64,000 nucleotides of DNA. Source: Enterobacter bugandensis. Lineage in GTDB: Bacteria; Pseudomonadota; Gammaproteobacteria; Enterobacterales; Enterobacteriaceae. The stretch lies in the NCBI RefSeq assembly GCF_900324475.1, contig NZ_LT992502.1, positions 2,542,001 through 2,606,000 on the forward strand, read 5' to 3'. Position numbers and translations under genes: made by a program. The notes under the pieces were generated by a model that saw only the letters and a list, made by a program, of their open reading frames with translations, was not told the DNA's origin and searched no databases. Below, piece by piece: positions 15,686-25,014 of the stretch (position 1 is the first letter of the stretch; the number at the start of each line of letters is the position of its first letter).

Positions 15686-15802
15686 ATGATTGATTTCGCA
15701 CGCAAACCAGGACGGCAGCAAGCCGTAAAACTGAACTTCTTCGAGGTGATTCTTCGCCGCCTGTGCTACCTGCTGGCGCAAAAGGGGAATCCAGATGTGT
15801 AA
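15686..15802 (+). CDS. 38-aa pL-operon protein, unknown
   Basis: A short frame (MIDFARKPGRQQAVKLNFFE...) follows GAGGGTGAGA and overlaps the ydaE-like start by eight bases. It is basic with a hydrophobic C-terminal helix (FEVILRRLCYLLAQ). In Rac-type phages this position holds small host-directed proteins (kil, racC), but I see no clear match. The ribosome site and coupling to ydaE make it a likely gene. Confidence 0.55.
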   Translation: MIDFARKPGRQQAVKLNFFEVILRRLCYLLAQKGNPDV

Positions 15803-15959
15803 TTCAACAAAATGCGGGTATTGCGGCAAGCTGGTTACACCGGGGGAAGTAGTCAAAAGTACCCTTCTCTATCGCAACGGCTCACAGCTGGCGCGCAAAG
15901 AAAAAGAATACTGCTCTGAACGTTGTGCTTCGCACGACCAGATGGCCCACGAGGCATAA
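15795..15959 (+). CDS. ydaE: YdaE-like zinc-finger protein
   Basis: 54 residues with CGYCGK near the N-terminus and YCSERCASHDQMAHE near the C-terminus: two Cys pairs (CxxC and CxxxC) fit for one zinc ion, as in Rac YdaE. The function is unknown. It overlaps the previous small gene by eight bases and lies 140 bases before recE, the same order as in Rac. Confidence 0.72.
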   Translation: MCNSTKCGYCGKLVTPGEVVKSTLLYRNGSQLARKEKEYCSERCASHDQMAHEA

Positions 15960-16099
15960 CGTAAAAGCCGCGCAAGGCGGCCCGTACGTCCGGTGCTCCC
16001 GACCAAAGTTACACCGGAAAACTACTAAAAAAACCAAAGTTCACCCAATGGGCGCTATCTCTGGCCCGGGGATCTTACATCCAAAAAAGAGGATCTCAC

Positions 16100-19000
16100 A
16101 TGGAATTTTTCTATGTAGTTAAGGCTACGCAGAAATCTGGCAAAGAAGACGCAGTGATTTGGTTCACTGCTAAATCAGAAGCCCGTGCCAACCTGCAGCT
16201 CGATGTTGAGCTGGAAGATGCCGGTATTGAAACCGGCCGCGGTAAGGATTATGCCAAACCGGTTCGCACTGATTTCCCGGTATATAACGACCTCCCGGAA
16301 GAAAGCACCGTGGATTACACCTGGTGCAAACGCTACGAACTGCAGGACGATGGACGCACCTGGCTGCCAAAGGCTGGCGCTGAGTCGACTAGTGCCGTGG
16401 ACAACACTGCCGCACCGGAGACGTCCGTTAATGTCGAAACCACCGTCGAGAGTGTCCCGGTTGAAAACCGCACTCCAGCGGTTCGTTATGCCGTCCACCT
16501 GACCAGCGACAAATACCAATCACATATCACTAAAGAGCAGCAGCTGACGGCCAGCGAAATGTCTCTGGATGAAGGCAACACTTATCTCCAGAACCTGCTA
16601 CAGGCGAAGAACGGCATTCCTGAAGTTGCCGAACTCAGCCTGAACGCTGAGTGGAAACTGGTTCAGGCGATTAAGCAGGTATTCGCGCCAGATGAGGCGC
16701 ACGAAACTGAAATTATTGCTGCATTCATGGCTGACTGGGCGAGAGCAGATGCCGGCGACCGCAATCAGTTAGTTGAAGAGTGGAGAAGCGGAAAGCTTGC
16801 TCTTCTCAAATCAGAAATCACCAGCGACGCCGATGTTACAACCGATCAGGTTCCAGAACCCGAAAACGGTATTCAGATTGACGAGAATGATGACGAAACC
16901 ACACGTTATCCGGTCGTTCGTATGCCCTTCCGCAAGCAGCTACTCGCTCAGTTCACCGCCGACGAACTGCGCCACCACTTAACCCGAGAAGAGTACGAAG
17001 CTATCAGCGCGCTGGAGATGGACACTGACAACGGCTATGTCCAGAACCTGTTGCTGGCGGCAGAAAACTGCGAAGAGGTTAAGGGTTACGATACCAAAGA
17101 CCTGTGGCGCTACACCGACGCCATTCGCAAGGTGTTCAGCCAGGAGAAGCGTCACGAACTCGCTTTGGTTCTCCGATTCACCCAAATCTGGGCGGCAACT
17201 GATTATATCGATCGCGGTATTCTCGTTCGCGAATGGGCAGCCGGTAATCGTATCAGTAATGTTCAGCGCACTGATTCTGGGACCAATGCAGACGGTGGCT
17301 ACGTAACGGATCGCGGCGAAGGCGCGCATCACACTCTGGACACCCTCGATCTTGAGATCGCATGCGCCCTACTGCCTATGGACTTCCACCACTTCGAAAT
17401 TCCTTCGAGCGTGTTACGACGTGCCAAAGAAATCGTGGCGAAGAAAGAAGAACCATGGAAATCATGGAGCGCCATCCTGCGTAATCAGCCCGGCATACTG
17501 GCGGTGAACCGTGCGGCAATCTTCAACTTGATCCGCATCGCGCCAGAAAACATTCACCACACGCCAGCGGCTCATCTTGAGTTTGTGAATAAAACCATGA
17601 TGGCTGAATTTAACTCTGCTGTGGAATTACTGCCGTTGCCTACTCCTGTAGTTGAGACTGAAGCCCCAGCTGAACAACCGCAGGTTGAAAATCTCGGCAG
17701 CGGCGTGTTCTCCATCGATGGCCTGATGGGTGGAAATACCGAACCGGTCGTCAATACCTCCTCAAATGAAGTCGAAAAAACGGAAAACACAGCGGAGACC
17801 ACCAGCGATGTGCAGATGGAAACGGCTAAGCCAGAAAAAGACAAAGATGTTGGTTCGGTACCACCGAGCGAAAGCACTGATGCAGCTAATTCGCAGACAG
17901 ATTCCGTAGCGTTGGAAGAACAGCAAGCAGTACCGGTAATTGAATACCCGGCTTACTTCGAGCCTGGCCGCTACGAAGGCCTACCGAATGACGTTTATCA
18001 CGCAGCAAACGGCATTAGCTCAACCCAGGTGAAAGATGCCAGGGTCAGCCTGATGTACTTTAACGCGCGCCATGTGGCTAAAACCATCCCGCGAACAGCA
18101 TCCAAAGTGCTGGATATGGGAAATCTGGTGCACGCTCTTGCACTGCAGCCGGAAAACCTCGAAGCAGAGTTCAGCGTAGAACCTGAGATCCCCGAGGGTG
18201 CTTTCACCACCACCGCAACTTTGCGTGAGTTCATCGACGCGTACAACGCCAGCCTTCCGGCACTACTAAGCGCTGACGAGATTAAAGCGTTGCTAGAAGA
18301 ACATAACGCATCCCTTCCCGCTCAAGTGCCGCTTGGCGTCAGCCTGGAAGAAACGGCTCAAAGCTATATGGCTCTCCCAGCTGAGTACCAGCGTATTGAA
18401 GAAAGCCAGAAGCAGACAGCAACAGCAATGAAGGCATGCATTAAAGAGTACAACGCCACCCTGCCCGTGCCGGTTAAAACCAGCGGCAGCCGTGATGCGT
18501 TACTTGAGCAATTAGCAATCATCAATCCAGACCTGGTGGCGCAAGAAGCGCAGAAACCGACACCGCTGAAAGTGTCCGGTACCAAAGCAGACATGATCCA
18601 GGCAGTTAAATCAGTTAAGCCCGATGCCATCTTCGCCGACGAACTGTTGGATGCCTGGCGCAACAACCCTGGCGAAAAGATATTGGTTACCCGCCAGCAG
18701 TTGGCCACAGCGCGGGCAATTCAGTCTGCACTCCTGGGGCACCCGACCGCCGGCATGCTGCTGACACATCCAAGCCGCGCCGTTGAAGTGAGCTATTTCG
18801 GTTTCGACGACGAAACCGGATTAGAAGTGCGTGTACGCCCTGACCTCGAGATTGAACTGGACGGCGTGCGCATCGGTGCTGACCTGAAAACCATCAGCAT
18901 GTGGAACGTTAAGCAGGAAAGCCTGCGCGCTAGGCTGCATCGGGAAATCATTGACCGGGACTACCACCTCAGTGCGGCTATGTATTGCGAGACCGCGGCG

Positions 19001-19237
19001 CTGGACCAGTTCTTCTGGATTTTCGTCAACAAGGACGAGAACTACCACTGGATCGCCATCATCGAGGCGTCAACCGAACTGCTGGAACTGGGGATGCTCG
19101 AGTACCGCAAAACGATGCGCGCCATCGCAACCGGATTCGACACGGGCGAATGGCCAGCGCCGATCACTACCGATTACACCGATGAACTGAACGACTTCGA
19201 CCTGCGCCGCCTCGAAGCGCTGCGCGCTCAGGCTTAA
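16100..19237 (+). CDS. recE: RecE-like exonuclease VIII, enlarged
   Basis: 1045 residues, longer than the 866 of E. coli RecE. The C-terminal 370 or so residues carry the YqaJ/RecE nuclease: YHAANGISSTQVKDARVS, MGNLVHALALQPE, and the metal and catalytic residues in VRVRPDLEIELDGVRIGADLKT. It degrades duplex DNA 5'-3' and passes 3' tails to RecT. The N-terminal half contains two related segments of about 110 residues (near 127-230 and 272-385), both with NxYLQNLL or NGYVQNLL and a WARAD/WAATD block, so an internal duplication. AGAGGATCTC precedes the ATG. RecT follows after nine bases. Confidence 0.92.
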   Translation: MEFFYVVKATQKSGKEDAVIWFTAKSEARANLQLDVELEDAGIETGRGKDYAKPVRTDFPVYNDLPEESTVDYTWCKRYELQDDGRTWLPKAGAESTSAVDNTAAPETSVNVETTVESVPVENRTPAVRYAVHLTSDKYQSHITKEQQLTASEMSLDEGNTYLQNLLQAKNGIPEVAELSLNAEWKLVQAIKQVFAPDEAHETEIIAAFMADWARADAGDRNQLVEEWRSGKLALLKSEITSDADVTTDQVPEPENGIQIDENDDETTRYPVVRMPFRKQLLAQFTADELRHHLTREEYEAISALEMDTDNGYVQNLLLAAENCEEVKGYDTKDLWRYTDAIRKVFSQEKRHELALVLRFTQIWAATDYIDRGILVREWAAGNRISNVQRTDSGTNADGGYVTDRGEGAHHTLDTLDLEIACALLPMDFHHFEIPSSVLRRAKEIVAKKEEPWKSWSAILRNQPGILAVNRAAIFNLIRIAPENIHHTPAAHLEFVNKTMMAEFNSAVELLPLPTPVVETEAPAEQPQVENLGSGVFSIDGLMGGNTEPVVNTSSNEVEKTENTAETTSDVQMETAKPEKDKDVGSVPPSESTDAANSQTDSVALEEQQAVPVIEYPAYFEPGRYEGLPNDVYHAANGISSTQVKDARVSLMYFNARHVAKTIPRTASKVLDMGNLVHALALQPENLEAEFSVEPEIPEGAFTTTATLREFIDAYNASLPALLSADEIKALLEEHNASLPAQVPLGVSLEETAQSYMALPAEYQRIEESQKQTATAMKACIKEYNATLPVPVKTSGSRDALLEQLAIINPDLVAQEAQKPTPLKVSGTKADMIQAVKSVKPDAIFADELLDAWRNNPGEKILVTRQQLATARAIQSALLGHPTAGMLLTHPSRAVEVSYFGFDDETGLEVRVRPDLEIELDGVRIGADLKTISMWNVKQESLRARLHREIIDRDYHLSAAMYCETAALDQFFWIFVNKDENYHWIAIIEASTELLELGMLEYRKTMRAIATGFDTGEWPAPITTDYTDELNDFDLRRLEALRAQA

Positions 19238-19246
19238 GGGGGATTT

Positions 19247-20332
19247 ATGCATAACACTAACGTTACCGTTGCTGACCAGAACACCGTTATTAACTCCAAC
19301 GTGGCTTTGTTCGATTCCCAGTATCTGAACGCCATCAGCACGTTCGCGCAGATTATGGCGCAAGGCACCGCGACTGTTCCTAAACACCTGCAGGGCAACC
19401 AGGCCGACTGCATGGCTGTAGCGATGCAAGCGGCACAGTGGCAGATGAATCCCTTTGCCGTGGCGCAGAAAACGCACCTGATTAACGGTGTGCTCGGGTA
19501 TGAAGCGCAACTGGTTAATGCCGTCATCTCGCGCAGCGGCGTGCTGGCCAGCCGTTTTGAATATGAGTGGTACGGGCCATGGGAAAAGGTCGTTGGAAAA
19601 TTCCATATCCGTAAAGGAGACAAAGGCGAGTACCGCGTCCCGGGCTGGACCCTGGCTGACGAAGCCGGGATCGGCATCATTATCCGCGCAACGCTTAAAG
19701 GCGAAGATCAGCCGAGAGAACTCGATTTGCTGCTGGCTCAGGCCCGTACCCGAAACTCTACCCTTTGGGCTGACGACCCTCGCCAGCAGCTGGCGTACCT
19801 GGCAGTCAAACGCTGGGCGAGGCTGTTCTGCCCGGATGTGATTCTGGGCGTCTACACCCCGGATGAACTCGATGATCGACGAGAAGAACGAGAGGTAAAC
19901 CCGGCACCTGCGCAGCACGTTAGCCTTGCAGAAATTTCAGGTGACAACGTCACTACGACTCAAACGGCTCAGGAATCAGCTCAAAATATTGATGCACTTG
20001 CTGATGATTTCCGTGATCGCATCGAGGCGGCTCAGGATGTGGATAGCGCTAAAGCTCTGCGCGCAGATATTGAAACCGTCAAAGCAACGCTGGGTTCTGC
20101 CCTGTTCACTGAGCTGAAAAACAAGGCCGTGAAGCGTTATTACCTGGTTGATGCACGGAACAAAGTCGAAGCTGCCATCAATTCCTTGCCACCTTCAGAT
20201 GAGCCCGATGCAGCTGCGCGGTTCGCAGAAGTAGAGCGCGTTCTTGCATCGTCGAAACGCCATCTGGGCGACGAACTGCATAGTCAGTTCAGCATCACCC
20301 TGGCGGATATGAAACCGGAATACGTGGACTAA
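19247..20332 (+). CDS. recT: RecT-like single-strand annealing protein
   Basis: 361 residues. The core (about 1-250) has RecT hallmarks: AIMQ-like FAQIMAQGTATVPKHL, GNQADCMAVAMQAAQW, NPFAVAQKTHLING and DDPRQQLAYLAVKRWARLF. E. coli RecT has 269 residues; here about 95 more C-terminal residues form a charged helical tail (FRDRIEAAQDVDSAKALRAD, FAEVERVLASSKRHLGDEL). It anneals complementary single strands made by RecE. The GGGG-ATTT spacing before the ATG is a good ribosome site. Tail function is unknown. Confidence 0.93.
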   Translation: MHNTNVTVADQNTVINSNVALFDSQYLNAISTFAQIMAQGTATVPKHLQGNQADCMAVAMQAAQWQMNPFAVAQKTHLINGVLGYEAQLVNAVISRSGVLASRFEYEWYGPWEKVVGKFHIRKGDKGEYRVPGWTLADEAGIGIIIRATLKGEDQPRELDLLLAQARTRNSTLWADDPRQQLAYLAVKRWARLFCPDVILGVYTPDELDDRREEREVNPAPAQHVSLAEISGDNVTTTQTAQESAQNIDALADDFRDRIEAAQDVDSAKALRADIETVKATLGSALFTELKNKAVKRYYLVDARNKVEAAINSLPPSDEPDAAARFAEVERVLASSKRHLGDELHSQFSITLADMKPEYVD

Positions 20333-20370
20333 CGAGATCGGGAGGGGAAACCCTCCCTCAAGGAGAAGAA

Positions 20371-20613
20371 ATGCGACTGATTAATCGAGGCAGTAAGCAA
20401 TCCCCTTTGGCTCGCCAGGCATGTGAAATCGCACTCGCAGCCCACCAGCAAAGATATGGTGACTATGGGCGCAGCAAGATGAAAGAGACCTATACGGTGA
20501 GAGTGGAAGGCGTGAAGGTCTGGGTTGAAGTGGTCAACTGCAAGGCAAGCTACGTGGCCACAGCAATGACCGGAATGCGCCGACTGCGTTCCCTGCCCGG
20601 CCAGGCAAACTGA
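20371..20613 (+). CDS. ydaC: YdaC-like (DUF4060) small protein
   Basis: 80 residues with MKETYTVRVEGVKVWVEVVN and YVATAMTGMRRLRSLPGQ, which I recall from YdaC of Rac (DUF4060). Function is unknown. AAGGAGAAGAA precedes the ATG, 38 bases after recT. The position between recT and xis agrees with Rac. Confidence 0.7.
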   Translation: MRLINRGSKQSPLARQACEIALAAHQQRYGDYGRSKMKETYTVRVEGVKVWVEVVNCKASYVATAMTGMRRLRSLPGQAN

Positions 20614-20677
20614 AACTGAAATATCAATGACTAAAGACCGGCATATCTATACTCATGCCGGTTACCTGAGGTGAACC

Positions 20678-20890
20678 ATGTCGCAGGTAATTTTTAACGA
20701 AGAATGGGTTGTTGGCGCAAGACTCACAGAAAAAACAGGCCTGACCGAACGACAGATTAAGAAGTATCGCCAGGGCTGTTGGGTGGAAGGTGTCCATTTT
20801 AAACGGGTTTCTCCTTCCGGAGAAAAAACCTTGCGTGGCACAACCTGGTACAACTATCCGAGAATTAATCAGTTAATAAGGGATGCGTAA
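20678..20890 (+). CDS. xisR: XisR-type excisionase (DUF1233)
   Basis: 70 residues. [20 protein letters not shown], then [18 protein letters not shown] and [14 protein letters not shown] are the winged-helix excisionase pattern of Rac XisR (YdaQ). It bends the att arms and directs the integrase to excision. Its stop lies one base before the preferred integrase start, so the two are translationally linked. Confidence 0.88.
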   Translation: MSQVIFNEEWVVGARLTEKTGLTERQIKKYRQGCWVEGVHFKRVSPSGEKTLRGTTWYNYPRINQLIRDA

Positions 20891-20891
20891 G

Positions 20892-22130
20892 ATGGCAGCT
20901 TTGCCTACAGGTGTCGAAATCAGAAACAATAAGATATGTATCTGGTTTATGTACCGGGGAAAGCGTTGCCGCGAAATTCTCAAAGGTTGGATTAACACCC
21001 CGGCGAACATCAAAAAAGCCGGGAATCTTCGGGCTGTGATCGTTAGTGAGATCAACCTTGGAGAGTTTGATTACCACCAGCGCTTTCCTTCATCGTCCAG
21101 AGCAAAAAAAACAGTAACCACTGTTTCAGTTCAAACCTTTTCAGAGCTGTGTGAACTGTGGACGAGCATTAAAGAAACCGAAATTAGCGCGAATACCATG
21201 CGTAAGACGCGCTCACAACTCGGTACGTTAATGCACATCATTAACGGAGATACGCCTGTTTCAACTATACGCCACAGCGACATTCTGAAATACAGAAAGG
21301 AGCTGTTGAACGGTGAGACACTTTACCTGGCAAATCCCAGAAGCAACAAACAGGGACGCACTGTGCGTACCGTGAACAACTATATATCGCTACTGTGTTC
21401 CCTGCTTCGGTTTGCACACAAATCTGGCTTTATCAGTGGCAAGCCCTTTGAAGGGATCAAGAAACTACACAAAGGGAAAGTAAAACCGGATCCTTTAACG
21501 AAGCAGGAGTTTAGTTTGCTTGCGGAATCCGAGCGTGGCCAAAGCCTCAATATGTGGACGTTCGCAGTTTATACTGGTGTCCGTCATGGAGAGCTTGCAG
21601 CTCTTGCCTGGGAAGATATCGACTGGGAAAAAGGGACGGCTCATATACAGCGCAACCTTAATGCGCTAGGAATGTTCGTCCCACCAAAAACCGATGCAGG
21701 TGATCGAGTTATCACGCTATTAGAGCCAGCACTAGAGGCCTTGAAGGCACAGCGTACTCTGACTTCGTTACAGCCCAAAACCGAGATTGTTTTTCATCAC
21801 CGTGAGTATGGTGCGATGGAATATCAAAACCTGCGATTTGTTTTCATGCCCAGGATGCGCAAGGGCATACAGAAGGCCTACTACTCTTTATCGAGCATAG
21901 GTGCGAGATTCAACGCAGCTGTAAAACGTGCTGGTATTCGCCGCCGGAATCCGTACCATACGCGGCATACTTTTGCCTGCTGGCTTTTATCTGCCGGCGC
22001 TAACCCGTCTTTCATAGCCAGCCAGATGGGGCATGAAAACGCGCAAATGGTTTATGAAGTCTACGGTGCGTGGATTGAAGAAATGAATGGCGAACAGGTG
22101 CTGATGCTTAACGATAAGCTGGCACGCTGA
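20892..22130 (+). CDS. intR: tyrosine integrase of the ttcA-site prophage
   Basis: 412 residues from the ATG at 20892, chosen because AAGGG lies nine bases upstream; an ATG at 20883 would overlap xis. It has an N-terminal arm-binding domain, a core-binding domain (about 85-180) and a catalytic domain with the first Arg in YTGVRHGELAALAW, HTRHTFACWLLSAG (His-x-x-Arg), a Trp/His box (GHENAQM) and the nucleophile Tyr in VYEVYGAW. The gene ends 49 bases before ttcA, the attachment gene of Rac. Integration and excision at that site are its role. Confidence 0.92.
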   Translation: MAALPTGVEIRNNKICIWFMYRGKRCREILKGWINTPANIKKAGNLRAVIVSEINLGEFDYHQRFPSSSRAKKTVTTVSVQTFSELCELWTSIKETEISANTMRKTRSQLGTLMHIINGDTPVSTIRHSDILKYRKELLNGETLYLANPRSNKQGRTVRTVNNYISLLCSLLRFAHKSGFISGKPFEGIKKLHKGKVKPDPLTKQEFSLLAESERGQSLNMWTFAVYTGVRHGELAALAWEDIDWEKGTAHIQRNLNALGMFVPPKTDAGDRVITLLEPALEALKAQRTLTSLQPKTEIVFHHREYGAMEYQNLRFVFMPRMRKGIQKAYYSLSSIGARFNAAVKRAGIRRRNPYHTRHTFACWLLSAGANPSFIASQMGHENAQMVYEVYGAWIEEMNGEQVLMLNDKLAR

Positions 22131-22179
22131 AAAATTTTTGCCCCTATTATGCCCCTATTGGCTCCGAAGGTAGTAATAA
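22131..22179. other. attachment-site end of the prophage (approximate)
   Basis: The gap between int and ttcA must contain or border the right attachment site, since Rac integrates in the 5' part of ttcA. It carries an 11-bp direct repeat (TGCCCCTATT at 22139 and 22150). The exact core cannot be set because the other prophage end lies outside the window. Confidence 0.55.
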
Positions 22180-23115
22180 ATGCAAGAAAATCAATCAAAT
22201 ACAAAGAAAGAGCAATACAACCTGAATAAACTGCAAAAGCGCCTGCGCCGTAACGTGGGCGAGGCCATTGCGGACTTCAACATGATTGAAGAAAGCGACC
22301 GCATCATGGTTTGCCTGTCAGGGGGTAAAGACAGCTACACCATGCTGGAGATCCTGCGTAATCTTCAGCAAAGCGCGCCGGTGAATTTTTCCCTGGTGGC
22401 GGTCAACCTTGACCAGAAACAGCCGGGTTTCCCGGAGCACATTCTGCCGGAATATCTGGAGCAGCTGGGCGTTGAGTATAAAATCGTCGAAGAAAACACC
22501 TACGGCATCGTGAAAGAGAAGATTCCGGAAGGGAAAACCACCTGCTCGCTTTGCTCCCGTCTGCGCCGCGGCATTCTCTATCGCACCGCAACGGAACTGG
22601 GCGCGACCAAAATTGCTCTGGGCCATCACCGCGACGATATCCTGCAAACGTTGTTCCTGAATATGTTCTATGGCGGCAAGATGAAAGGCATGCCGCCTAA
22701 GCTGATGAGCGATGACGGCAAGCATATTGTGATCCGCCCTCTTGCCTACTGCCGGGAAAAAGACATTGAGCGTTTTTCTCAGGCGAAAGGGTTCCCGATC
22801 ATTCCATGCAATCTGTGCGGCTCACAGCCGAACCTGCAGCGTCAGGTGATTGGCGACATGTTGCGCGACTGGGACAAACGTTATCCGGGCCGTATTGAGA
22901 CCATGTTCAGCGCGATGCAGAACGTGGTTCCTTCCCACCTCGCTGACGTAGAGCTGTTCGACTTCAAAGGTATCAACCACGGCTCGGAGGTGGTGAATGG
23001 TGGCGATTTGGCGTTTGACCGGGAAGAGATCCCAATGCAGCCTGCGGGCTGGCAGCCGGAAGACGAGGACAATCAGTTCGAAGAGTTGCGTCTGAACGTG
23101 CTTGAAGTGAAATAA
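22180..23115 (+). CDS. ttcA: tRNA 2-thiocytidine synthase TtcA
   Basis: 311 residues, the same length as E. coli TtcA. It has the PP-loop ATPase motif [12 protein letters not shown], two CxxC motifs ([10 protein letters not shown] and [10 protein letters not shown]) that hold the iron-sulfur cluster, and HHRDDILQT. It thiolates cytidine 32 of some tRNAs using ATP and a sulfur donor. The prophage lies directly upstream, but the coding sequence is complete, so the insertion restored the 5' end. Confidence 0.97.
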   Translation: MQENQSNTKKEQYNLNKLQKRLRRNVGEAIADFNMIEESDRIMVCLSGGKDSYTMLEILRNLQQSAPVNFSLVAVNLDQKQPGFPEHILPEYLEQLGVEYKIVEENTYGIVKEKIPEGKTTCSLCSRLRRGILYRTATELGATKIALGHHRDDILQTLFLNMFYGGKMKGMPPKLMSDDGKHIVIRPLAYCREKDIERFSQAKGFPIIPCNLCGSQPNLQRQVIGDMLRDWDKRYPGRIETMFSAMQNVVPSHLADVELFDFKGINHGSEVVNGGDLAFDREEIPMQPAGWQPEDEDNQFEELRLNVLEVK

Positions 23116-23122
23116 GCGATGG

Positions 23123-23153
23123 GCGTCTCAGAAAGACCTTCTGAGACGCTTTA
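23123..23153. terminator. terminator between ttcA and dbpA
   Basis: GCGTCTCAGAA (23123-23133) pairs with TTCTGAGACGC (23139-23149) around a 5-base loop. It lies between the convergent ttcA and dbpA stops and may serve both. Confidence 0.8.
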
Positions 23154-23157
23154 TGCC

Positions 23158-24531
23158 TTATTTCAGCAGATGTACGCGGCAGGTTTTGCCTTTAATCTTG
23201 CCGTTTTGCAGCTGCTTCCACGCCTTATGCGCAACCGCCTGGCGAACCGCCACGTACACGTGTGCCGGATGAACCGCAATTTTCCCAATATCCGCCCCTT
23301 CCAGCCCCACATCTCCGGTCAGTGCGCCCAGCACATCCCCCGGCCGCATCTTGGCCTTTTTGCCGCCATCAATGCACAGCGTCGCCATTTCGGCCTCCAG
23401 CGGCACGAGCCTGACGTTGCCCGGCGCGTTCACCCAGTTCAGTTTGATCTGCAACATTTCTGAGAGAATATTGGCGCGCTGCGCCTCTTCCGGCGCGCAG
23501 AAGCTGATGGCCAGACCGCTGTTTCCGGCGCGAGCAGTGCGACCAATACGGTGGACGTGCACTTCAGGATCCCATGCCAGCTCATAGTTCACCACCAGTT
23601 CAAGGGATTTGATATCCAGGCCGCGTGCGGCCACGTCGGTCGCCACCAGCACGCGCGCGCTGCCGTTAGCAAAGCGCACCAGCGTCCGATCGCGATCGCG
23701 CTGTTCAAGGTCGCCGTGCAGCGACAGCGCGCTCTGCCCCGCCGCATTCAGGGCATCACAAACCGCCTGGCAGTCTTTTTTGGTATTACAGAACACCACG
23801 CATGACGCAGGCTGGTGCTGGCTCAGCAGTTTCTGCAGGAGCGGGATTTTTCCCTGCTGCGAGGTTTCAAAGAACTGCTGTTCGATGGCCGGCAGAGCAT
23901 CGACGCTGTCGATCTCAATGGTGAGCGGATTATTCTGCACGCGACCGCTGATCGCGGCGATGGCTTCAGGCCAGGTCGCAGAGAACAGCAGCGTCTGCCT
24001 CCCGGCCGGCGCGAAGCGGATCACTTCATCAATGGCATCGCTGAAGCCCATATCCAGCATCCTGTCCGCCTCGTCCATCACCAGCGTGCTTAAGGCATCG
24101 AGCGAAACGGTGCCTTTTTGCAGGTGATCAAGCAGGCGGCCGGGCGTGGCGACAATAATGTGCGGCGCGTGCTGGAGCGAATCGCGCTGTGCGCCAAACG
24201 GCTGCCCACCGCAGAGGGTTAAGATCTTGGTATTGGGCAGGAAGCGCGCCAGGCGACGCAGTTCACCCGCGACCTGGTCTGCCAGCTCGCGGGTCGGGCA
24301 CAGGACAAGTGACTGGGTCTGAAACAGCGACGCGTCAATATGCTGCAGCAGACCAAGACCGAAAGCGGCCGTTTTCCCACTGCCCGTTTTCGCCTGCACA
24401 CGCACGTCCCGGCCTTCAAGGATAGCGGGCAGCGCGGCCGCCTGAACAGGCGTCATCGTGAGGTATCCCAACTCGTTGAGGTTGTCGAGTTGGGCGGCAG
24501 GCAGAACATTCAGGGTAGAAAAAGCGGTCAC
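23158..24531 (-). CDS. dbpA: ATP-dependent RNA helicase DbpA
   Basis: 457 residues, GTG start. DEAD-box motifs are all present: AKTGSGKTAAF, PTRELADQV, VATPGRLLDHL, VMDEADRMLD, LFSATWPEA, HRIGRTARAG. The C-terminal RNA-binding domain (CIDGGKKAKMRPGDVLGALTG) binds hairpin 92 of 23S rRNA, where DbpA helps 50S assembly. Convergent with ttcA, as in E. coli. Confidence 0.97.
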   Translation of the reverse strand: MTAFSTLNVLPAAQLDNLNELGYLTMTPVQAAALPAILEGRDVRVQAKTGSGKTAAFGLGLLQHIDASLFQTQSLVLCPTRELADQVAGELRRLARFLPNTKILTLCGGQPFGAQRDSLQHAPHIIVATPGRLLDHLQKGTVSLDALSTLVMDEADRMLDMGFSDAIDEVIRFAPAGRQTLLFSATWPEAIAAISGRVQNNPLTIEIDSVDALPAIEQQFFETSQQGKIPLLQKLLSQHQPASCVVFCNTKKDCQAVCDALNAAGQSALSLHGDLEQRDRDRTLVRFANGSARVLVATDVAARGLDIKSLELVVNYELAWDPEVHVHRIGRTARAGNSGLAISFCAPEEAQRANILSEMLQIKLNWVNAPGNVRLVPLEAEMATLCIDGGKKAKMRPGDVLGALTGDVGLEGADIGKIAVHPAHVYVAVRQAVAHKAWKQLQNGKIKGKTCRVHLLK

Positions 24532-24558
24532 AATAATCTCTCGTGGTCATCTTTACGG

Positions 24559-24741
24559 TCAGATGGCGCGTATCCTCGCAGATCTCGGGGTTCGATGCGA
24601 CAATTTAATCGGTTCTTCGTCCGGCGGCGGGTCTGGCATCGGCTGCGGACGCGGAATGGGATCGGGCATCGGCACGGGATCGGTGGGGACAGGATCGGAC
24701 TGACGCGCGTGTTGCATTAGCAGAGCGAGTAAAATGCTCAT
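24559..24741 (-). CDS. 60-aa proline-rich small protein
   Basis: Begins MSILLALLMQHARQSD, then a repeat-like run of PVPxDPVPMPDPIPRP type and ends RTPRSARIRAI. A strong GGAGG ribosome site precedes the ATG. The frame ends 27 bases before dbpA on the same strand. E. coli has short proline-rich proteins annotated near here (YnaL type), but I am not certain of the match. Function is unknown; the N-terminus is mildly hydrophobic. Confidence 0.65.
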   Translation of the reverse strand: MSILLALLMQHARQSDPVPTDPVPMPDPIPRPQPMPDPPPDEEPIKLSHRTPRSARIRAI

Positions 24742-24800
24742 CTTTCCCTCCAGGATTTGCTGTCGTCCCTTTTAGGGTAGACGCTGAGAAACAGGAGGCA

Positions 24801-24825
24801 AAAAAAAGCCGACTATAAAGTCGGC
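24801..24825 (-). terminator. rho-independent terminator after zntB
   Basis: GCCGACT (24808-24814) pairs with AGTCGGC (24819-24825); the minus strand then reads a run of seven T (24807-24801). It ends the leftward zntB transcript. Confidence 0.85.
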
Positions 24826-24878
24826 GTCGTACGAATCAATTGTGCTATGCAGTAATTCAAAAAAGGAAGTAAGACAAT

Positions 24879-25001
24879 ATGGAGCGCAACGCCCATCGCT
24901 TGACGTTGCATTCACCTGCGGGAGTAATATTGCACCTTACGGGGGTGATGTTTATTGACTTCGCTCAATTAAAAGAGCGTTTTAATCCTCGAAAAAGGTG
25001 A
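24879..25001 (+). CDS. possible 40-aa protein or small RNA locus
   Basis: A frame of 40 codons (MERNAHRLTLHSPAGVILHL...) starts behind AAAGGAAG and ends 14 bases before the zntB stop on the other strand. The DNA can also pair GCAACG with CGTTGC inside it, so a small RNA is an alternative. I recognise no family. The ribosome site is the main support. Confidence 0.35.
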   Translation: MERNAHRLTLHSPAGVILHLTGVMFIDFAQLKERFNPRKR

Positions 25002-25014
25002 AAAAATCGTAAAT

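Noticed and set aside
15530..15856. Open frame of 108 codons on the minus strand beside pL
   Set aside because: Runs against the pL transcript, overlaps ydaE-like genes and has no ribosome site.
19070..19918. Open frame of 282 codons on the minus strand across recE/recT
   Set aside because: Lies over two well-supported genes and has no protein family signature.
22139..22160. 11-bp direct repeat as the attachment core
   Set aside because: Both copies are at the same prophage end; a core must be shared with the other end, which is not in the window.
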